From: a bacterium
GTDB taxonomy: Bacteria > Tectomicrobia > Entotheonellia > Entotheonellales > Entotheonellaceae
DNA: 9,466 bases
Reading direction: 5' to 3'
Assembly: GCA_027294925.1 (NCBI GenBank)
Contig: JAPULM010000606.1
Span: 1 to 9,466, forward strand
Positions 5,718 to 9,466 of the stretch are shown one piece after another. The notes beneath the pieces were generated by a model, which had not been told where the DNA came from, made no database searches, and saw nothing but the letters and a program-made list of their open reading frames with translations. The translations under genes were made by a program, and so were the position numbers. How positions within the stretch are numbered: the first letter of the stretch is position 1; every line of letters begins with the position of its first letter.

Positions 5718-7097
5718 ATGGGTACTGCATCTGAACAATTATCAGCTTTTGCTGAGCAGCTCCAGTTCAAAGATATTCCTTCCAAAGTAATTGAGCGGGT
5801 CAAACTTCACATTCTGGATATCTTGGGCATTGGACTGGCTGCCTCAGATATGGACTTTGCACGTATCGTAGTCGAGACTGCGCGTGCTTGGGGTGGGGTG
5901 CCACAAAGTACTGTTTTGCGATATGGTGATCGTTTGCCGGCCCCTAGTGCCGTGCTGATCAACGGCAGCTTTACCCACGGTCTTGATTTTGATGACACCC
6001 ATACGGAATCTATTACCCACGTCAGTACATGCATAGTGCCGCCCGCCTTAGCGGTTGCCGAATCATTACAGGTTGACGGAAAAGCGCTACTTACCGCCAC
6101 CGTTATTGGCTATGAAGTGATTACGCGCCTTGGAGCAGCTGCACCAGGGGCGTTTCACCATCACGGCTATCATGCCACCCCGATTTGTGGAACGTTTGCT
6201 GCCGGCATGGTAGCTGGCAAACTGATGGGATTGTCGCCGGACGAGTTGGCCAATACCCTTGGCATTTGCGGTAGTCAAGCAGCCGGTCTGCAGGCTTTTC
6301 TGGATGATGGATCATGGACTAAACGCTTGCATCCCGGCTGGGCCGCGCATGGAGGGGTCGTGTCAGCCCAGCTTGCCATGGGTGGATTCCAAGCTCCTAA
6401 AACAGTCTTAGAAGGTCGCTTCGGGCTATATGCCTCGCATGTCGGGCAAGACCATTTTAACCCTGCCCGATTGACAAAAGGTCTTGGCGAGGATTGGGAA
6501 TCGACTAACATCGCATTTAAACCCTATCCCGTATGTCATTTCAGTCATGCAGGTATGGACGCAGCTCTAGCCCTACAAAGACAGCACCATTTTAAGCCGG
6601 ATGACATCGTCAGCGGAGAAGTGCTGGTGCCTGAACAGATTGTTCCTATCGTCTGCGAACCGCTGGCAGATAAGCAGAAACCTGTCGCGACTTATGGGGC
6701 TCTGTTTAGCTTGCCGTTTTGTGCCGCGACGAACTTGGTGCATGGCCATGCTCGACTAGATAATTTTACCGAAGAGGCCCTGCAAAACCGTGAAGTTTTG
6801 GCTACGGCAGCTAAAATTGGTTACTGCGTCGAACCTTGGCCTGAGTTCCCCAACACGTTTCCTGGCGGCATACGACTAACCTTGCGAGATGGCCGTAAGC
6901 TGGAATGGCGAGAGCCAATCAATCGTGGGCACCCTGATAATCCCATGCCTGCAGATGAGGTGCGAGATAAGTTTCGCGATAATGCGAAGCGAGCACTACC
7001 ATCAGGTAGAATTGAAGCGATTATCAATGTCGTTGATCAGCTTGAGGAACTATCTCGAGTGTCTGAATTAATGACACTCTGTATCACACCGGATTAG
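5718..7097 (+). CDS. MmgE/PrpD family protein (2-methylcitrate dehydratase / cis-aconitate decarboxylase-like)
   Basis: 459 residues, full length for the MmgE/PrpD fold: an all-helical domain, a lid insertion, then the helical domain resumes. Seen: ILDILGIGLAA at 32-42, NGSFTHGLDFDDTHTESITH at 82-101, GYHATPICGTFAAGMVAGKL at 150-169, LGICGSQAAGLQ at 181-192, KRLHPGWAAHGG at 202-213, FKPYPVCHFSH at 267-277 and YGALFSLPF at 326-334. D92/D93, T94, H101, H152, K202 and K268 fall where active-site residues lie in cis-aconitate decarboxylase and PrpD, judged by eye. Members dehydrate 2-methylcitrate, decarboxylate cis-aconitate, or epimerise iminodisuccinate; sequence alone does not decide. Start: ATG at 5718 has AAGGAG eight bases upstream. 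It follows the CoA-transferase on the same strand after a 512-base gap, so it may have its own promoter. Cytoplasmic, with no signal peptide. Confidence 0.9.
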   Translation: MGTASEQLSAFAEQLQFKDIPSKVIERVKLHILDILGIGLAASDMDFARIVVETARAWGGVPQSTVLRYGDRLPAPSAVLINGSFTHGLDFDDTHTESITHVSTCIVPPALAVAESLQVDGKALLTATVIGYEVITRLGAAAPGAFHHHGYHATPICGTFAAGMVAGKLMGLSPDELANTLGICGSQAAGLQAFLDDGSWTKRLHPGWAAHGGVVSAQLAMGGFQAPKTVLEGRFGLYASHVGQDHFNPARLTKGLGEDWESTNIAFKPYPVCHFSHAGMDAALALQRQHHFKPDDIVSGEVLVPEQIVPIVCEPLADKQKPVATYGALFSLPFCAATNLVHGHARLDNFTEEALQNREVLATAAKIGYCVEPWPEFPNTFPGGIRLTLRDGRKLEWREPINRGHPDNPMPADEVRDKFRDNAKRALPSGRIEAIINVVDQLEELSRVSELMTLCITPD

Positions 7098-7218
7098 CTC
7101 TGCCTACGGCATTTATCGCCCCGCTTTGGTGACGTGTGGTCAATTGATTTCTAATGTGATGCCGCATTTGGAACTGGGCCATGGCGACTATTCGGTTTGG
7201 CAGGTTGTAAATCGCTGC

Positions 7219-7261
7219 AACTCAGTACCCTTGTTTAACCAACCGGCAGGGGTACTGAGTT
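7219..7261. repeat. Perfect 12-bp inverted repeat (stem-loop)
   Basis: AACTCAGTACCC at 7219-7230 is exactly complementary to GGGTACTGAGTT at 7250-7261, with a 19-base loop. It lies about 120 bases after the MmgE/PrpD stop codon. No run of T follows on either strand, so it is not a standard intrinsic terminator. It may still act as an mRNA 3'-end stabiliser or a protein-binding palindrome, or be a remnant of a mobile element. Confidence 0.7.
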
Positions 7262-7409
7262 TGGCAAGAACCGCTCGAACCGAACAAAGGTATGCAGAGT
7301 TTCATAGTCAATATAGAGGTCTGATTTATCAATAGGTTGTGCATGAGACCGTGCAGATAAATCTGGCGTAAAATTGGCCGGCGGCAAATGAGGCTGTTAA
7401 ATGAAGACT

Positions 7410-7489
7410 CCCCGCAGCAAGCTACGGGGTATCAAAACCTCGAAAGGCAGAACCCGGAAAAGCGGAAACGAAGCAAGCTTCGGGGAATC
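7410..7489. repeat. Two REP-like palindromic units
   Basis: Two hairpins share the string AGCAAGCT-N-CGGGG-N-ATC, 56 bases apart. Unit 1 (7410-7429) pairs CCCCG with CGGGG around AG-CAAG-CT, interrupted by one C/A mismatch. Unit 2 (7469-7482) is the perfect stem CGAAG-CAAG-CTTCG, followed by GGGAATC. The shared CAAG loop, GC-rich stem and intergenic position fit repetitive extragenic palindromes, which occur in many copies per genome and may be moved by REP-associated transposases. No transposase is visible in the window. Confidence 0.6.
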
Positions 7490-7549
7490 GCACCCTCACT
7501 TGATTGAATTGTAACGAGATACAGTTTTAACCGTCTATAAGCTATTGAT

Positions 7550-7566
7550 TTTAAACAACGTTTAAA
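7550..7566. repeat. 7-bp inverted repeat TTTAAAC/GTTTAAA
   Basis: TTTAAAC and GTTTAAA flank the trinucleotide AAC. The central 11 bases AAACAACGTTT recur at 5653-5663 upstream of the MmgE/PrpD gene, also inside an inverted repeat. It could be an operator half-site pair, but repeats of this length are expected by chance in 9 kb. Confidence 0.35.
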
Positions 7567-7653
7567 TCGTCACTTTTAGCACCGATTGCACGTCTATCCC
7601 TAGACTGACGTCGACACGGTTGTTCTGGGATTAGAGGTTGACGTCACTTGGTC

Positions 7654-8994
7654 TTACGCACTCAGGTCGTAGATGTGTTGGATCAGGGGGGAATTGTCTA
7701 GGCCGGCACGTAGCTCTGGATGCCGCAGATCTGCCTTGATCCCGTCAATGACCTCATGGGCGGCCTGATACGTCTGCCGGGCCATGCCAGGCCGTTTGAC
7801 TTCAGCGTGGAGTCGCCATCCCTTGACCACATATTTCCATGAGCTGGTACGCGTTGCGATCTCCAAGCACTGGGCGGCAAATGCCTGCGCCTGCCTCGGC
7901 TCGCCGCGAGCCATCCAGAACTCACCCAGGCTCACAAAGAGGTGCGTTGTGTAACGCCACCGCATCCAGTCATGGGTCGGGGAGTCTTTCACCATGCGGT
8001 GGACGCCCTCGAGCACCTCCTGCGCCAGCGGGCGATCCCCCTGTGCCAGGAAGGCGTCACCACGATTGACCTCGGCGAAAGCGACCTTCTCTATGCCTGT
8101 CGGGTAGCGCCGCATCTTCTGGGCCATGTCGCTTCCCTGCCCACTGAAGTCGAGACTGCGGTCGAATGCCTCACACTCGAGGTAAAGCCACCCAAGGCCG
8201 TTGAGATAGCGGGGAATATACGCCTCGTCGCCGATCTTTTCGGCGATCGCCAAGCCCTCCTCGAACAGGGGGAGCGCTTGATCATAGTTCCCCTTGCCAG
8301 TCAAAGAAATGGCCTGGGCATAGAGACACCGCAGGAACTGGGCAACGAGGTTGTGCGTCCGGGCAATGCGGACCCCCTCGGCTGCGAGGTCGACTGCCTT
8401 GTCATATGCTCCCTCCCAGTTCTCGATCGTGCTGGTCCAGAAGAGCGTGTGCGTCTGGAGGCTCGTGTCGCCCACCGAGCGTCCGATGGTGAGAGCCTGG
8501 TCGAGCTCCTCCCGCGCCTCGCTAAGACGGCCTGTGACACTGTAGATAGAGCCGGTGATCATGCGTCCGCTGGCTAAGGCCGACTGCGCCCCCACCGTCC
8601 TGGCGACCTCGATCGCCTGACCGGCATGGGCAAGTGCCGAGTCGAAATCCTCGGCCCACATGGCCGCCTGGGCGATGGTCGCCAGCGCTGCACCCTCGTT
8701 CGCCCCATCTTCAACCTGACGAGCGACGCCCAGGAAGCGCTCGCCCTCAGCCCAGGCTTCCGAAAAATCACCCACGGTGAAATACAGATTCGCTCTGGCC
8801 TGGTGGATCGCCATGCGGGCCTGGACACCCGCCGCCTCGTCAAGATGATCTACCACCTTGAGGGCCTGGCCGTATAGGGTGAATGCCGCGCTAATGGCGA
8901 AGGCCTGGGTGGCCTTCTCTGCCGCCTTGCAGATGTATTCGAGAGCCTTGGTCCACGACCTCGCCCTTAGCAAAGTGGTACGCCAACACCTCAT
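7654..8994 (-). CDS. TPR-repeat C-terminal fragment of the broken regulator
   Basis: This open frame encodes up to 446 residues, of which about the first 13 (before SWTKALEY) are out-of-frame sequence upstream of the frameshift. The rest is alpha-helical, built of tetratricopeptide-like units about 40 residues apart, for example DFSEAWAEGERFLGVARQVED, DFDSALAHAGQAIEVARTVG, RLSEAREELDQALTIGRSVGD and NYDQALPLFEEGLAIAEKIGDE, with small and aromatic residues at TPR positions. TPRs bind protein partners. No ribosome site is evident before the ATG at 8994, so independent translation is doubtful. A stop at 7654 follows DLSA, apparently the natural C-terminus. Confidence 0.6.
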   Translation of the reverse strand: MRCWRTTLLRARSWTKALEYICKAAEKATQAFAISAAFTLYGQALKVVDHLDEAAGVQARMAIHQARANLYFTVGDFSEAWAEGERFLGVARQVEDGANEGAALATIAQAAMWAEDFDSALAHAGQAIEVARTVGAQSALASGRMITGSIYSVTGRLSEAREELDQALTIGRSVGDTSLQTHTLFWTSTIENWEGAYDKAVDLAAEGVRIARTHNLVAQFLRCLYAQAISLTGKGNYDQALPLFEEGLAIAEKIGDEAYIPRYLNGLGWLYLECEAFDRSLDFSGQGSDMAQKMRRYPTGIEKVAFAEVNRGDAFLAQGDRPLAQEVLEGVHRMVKDSPTHDWMRWRYTTHLFVSLGEFWMARGEPRQAQAFAAQCLEIATRTSSWKYVVKGWRLHAEVKRPGMARQTYQAAHEVIDGIKADLRHPELRAGLDNSPLIQHIYDLSA

Positions 8995-9436
8995 ACTGCT
9001 CCGTCAGCCGGTCGCTATACAGGTCCTCAATGGCGAGGCCGATATGGCGAGGCAGGTCTGTCCGCCGTTGTTCCAGGAGTGAGTTGTAGGCCACGTCCTG
9101 TGTCAGAGCATGTTTGAACATATAGGCCAGTTCAGGAAACAGCCCTTTCTCGTAGATCAGCTCAATGGCTTTGAGCTCCTGGAGGTACGCTTCGGTCCTG
9201 TCCCGGATATCCGCCAGGCGATCCAGCAGGCGGTGAGTGAACTCGCGACCGATCACCGACGCCACCTGGAGCGTCTTTTTGGGTGCCTCCTCCAGGCGGT
9301 CAATACGCGCCATGAGCACATCCTGGATGGTATTGGGGACCACGATCTCGTCGAGCGGCCTGGCCCAAGATATACTGGTCACCTGCCTGCTGAATGGCCC
9401 CGGTCTCGCGCAGGGATTTGACCACCTCCTCGACAA
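8891..9436 (-). CDS. Middle fragment of the broken regulator (post-ATPase helical region)
   Basis: The open frame gives 181 residues, but only about residues 25-158 look genuine: RPLDEIVVPNTIQDV, ASVIGREFTHRLLDRL, LIYEKGLFPELAYMFKHALTQDVAYNSLLEQRR and EQYEVLAYHFAKGE. These segments match the region linking the ATPase to the TPRs in cyclase-associated ATPases. The first 24 and last roughly 20 residues are out-of-frame sequence on either side of the two frameshifts. It is therefore not expected to be a free-standing protein. Confidence 0.45.
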   Translation of the reverse strand: MSRRWSNPCARPGPFSRQVTSISWARPLDEIVVPNTIQDVLMARIDRLEEAPKKTLQVASVIGREFTHRLLDRLADIRDRTEAYLQELKAIELIYEKGLFPELAYMFKHALTQDVAYNSLLEQRRTDLPRHIGLAIEDLYSDRLTEQYEVLAYHFAKGEVVDQGSRIHLQGGREGHPGLRH

Positions 9437-9466
9437 AGAACGGATTGCCCTCGGCCTTCTGCGCGA

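Larger units (their letters stand above)
7098..7653. other. 556-base gene-free stretch with palindromes
   Basis: No gene is supported between the MmgE/PrpD stop and the end of the TPR gene. A short plus-strand open frame at 7126-7335 has a TTG start, no ribosome site and no family likeness. The stretch does hold several inverted repeats: a perfect 12-bp one at 7219-7261, two related REP-like hairpins at 7410-7489, TTTAAAC-AAC-GTTTAAA at 7550-7566, GTCTA-TCCC-TAGAC at 7592-7605, and TGACGTC (7606-7612) facing GACGTCA (7640-7646). None has a clear U-run, so termination of the two convergent genes is unexplained. The GC shift begins at its right end. Confidence 0.6.
7654..9466 (-). pseudogene. 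AAA-ATPase/TPR regulator (adenylate cyclase-type C-terminal half), frameshifted and partial
   Basis: Three consecutive minus-strand reading frames together encode one familiar protein. Frame A enters at the right edge with NPFFVEEVVKSLRETGAI and QYILG. Frame B resumes at RPLDEIVVPNTIQDVLMARIDRLEE. Frame C continues with WTKALEYICKAAEKA and TPR-like repeats to the stop at 7654. The joins need removal of one base near 9360-9366 (GGGCCAGG region) and one near 8956-8958 (GGTCGTGG region). Family knowledge: this order (end of an AAA/STAND-type ATPase, then helical TPRs) is common in large bacterial regulators that begin with a class III adenylate/guanylate cyclase domain; that N-terminal part, if present, lies outside the window. 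GC is much higher than in the catabolic genes, suggesting separate ancestry. Either a decaying gene or sequencing errors; programmed frameshifting is unlikely since no slippery site is seen. Confidence 0.75.

Noticed and set aside
5527..5790. Plus-strand open frame of 87 codons upstream of the MmgE/PrpD gene
   Set aside because: It has no ribosome site, overlaps the well-supported start of the next gene by 73 bases, ends in a low-complexity Ser/Leu run read out of frame, and resembles no family I know.
7126..7335. Plus-strand open frame of 69 codons after the MmgE/PrpD gene
   Set aside because: It begins with TTG, has no Shine-Dalgarno site, and spans the perfect 12-bp inverted repeat, which is unlikely inside a real small gene.
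7639..7646. TGACGTCA palindrome as a cAMP-response-like element
   Set aside because: That element is eukaryotic; in this bacterial context it is only an 8-bp palindrome forming part of a longer inverted repeat.
7942..8577. Long plus-strand open frame (211 codons) antisense to the TPR gene
   Set aside because: The minus-strand frame gives clear TPR-like repeats; long antisense frames are a normal by-product of GC-rich codon use.
8950..9370. Programmed ribosomal frameshifting in the regulator gene
   Set aside because: Two separate shifts would be required, no slippery heptamer or downstream pseudoknot is apparent, and the family is not known for recoding.
1..9466. CRISPR array, tRNA, rRNA, or transposase gene
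   Set aside because: I saw no regularly spaced repeats, no cloverleaf-like tRNA sequence, no rRNA segments and no transposase protein motifs on either strand.

Overview
The window looks like bacterial chromosome: compact genes, purine-rich Shine-Dalgarno sites, some GTG starts and a divergent operon layout. The organism cannot be named from the sequence. Likely hosts are environmental bacteria with a large carboxylic-acid and CoA catabolic repertoire; a Tectomicrobia, Deltaproteobacteria or Firmicutes-like origin are all possible. Base composition is uneven. One hand-counted 60-base line in the flavoprotein gene is about 47% GC, and one in the right-hand TPR gene is about 67% GC.

Left block (1-3720, all minus strand, transcribed right to left): ribose-5-phosphate isomerase B (rpiB), a Nudix hydrolase of ADP-ribose pyrophosphatase type, a fumarate-reductase-superfamily flavoprotein closest to tricarballylate dehydrogenase (TcuA), electron transfer flavoprotein beta, and the N-terminal 90 codons of electron transfer flavoprotein alpha, which runs off the left edge. 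Spacings are 9, 75, about 19 and 62 bases, so this is probably one operon. A 294-base divergent control region (3721-4014) separates it from the next block.

Middle block (4015-7097, plus strand): a class III (CaiB/BaiF) CoA-transferase with its catalytic Asp, a 512-base gap without a convincing gene, then an MmgE/PrpD-family protein (2-methylcitrate dehydratase / cis-aconitate decarboxylase fold). With the left block these enzymes suggest breakdown of a di- or tricarboxylic acid: oxidation by the flavoprotein with electrons passed to ETF, a lyase or hydratase step, and CoA activation. One specific but unproven reading is tricarballylate to cis-aconitate to itaconate to itaconyl-CoA.

Right block (7098-9466): a gene-poor stretch holding a perfect 12-bp inverted repeat and two related REP-like hairpins. 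It is followed by a GC-rich minus-strand gene of the AAA-ATPase/TPR type, often the C-terminal half of class III adenylate cyclase-like regulators. This gene is broken by two single-base frameshifts within about 400 bases and is truncated by the right edge. It is probably a decaying gene, possibly of different origin from the catabolic cluster, unless the frameshifts are sequencing errors.
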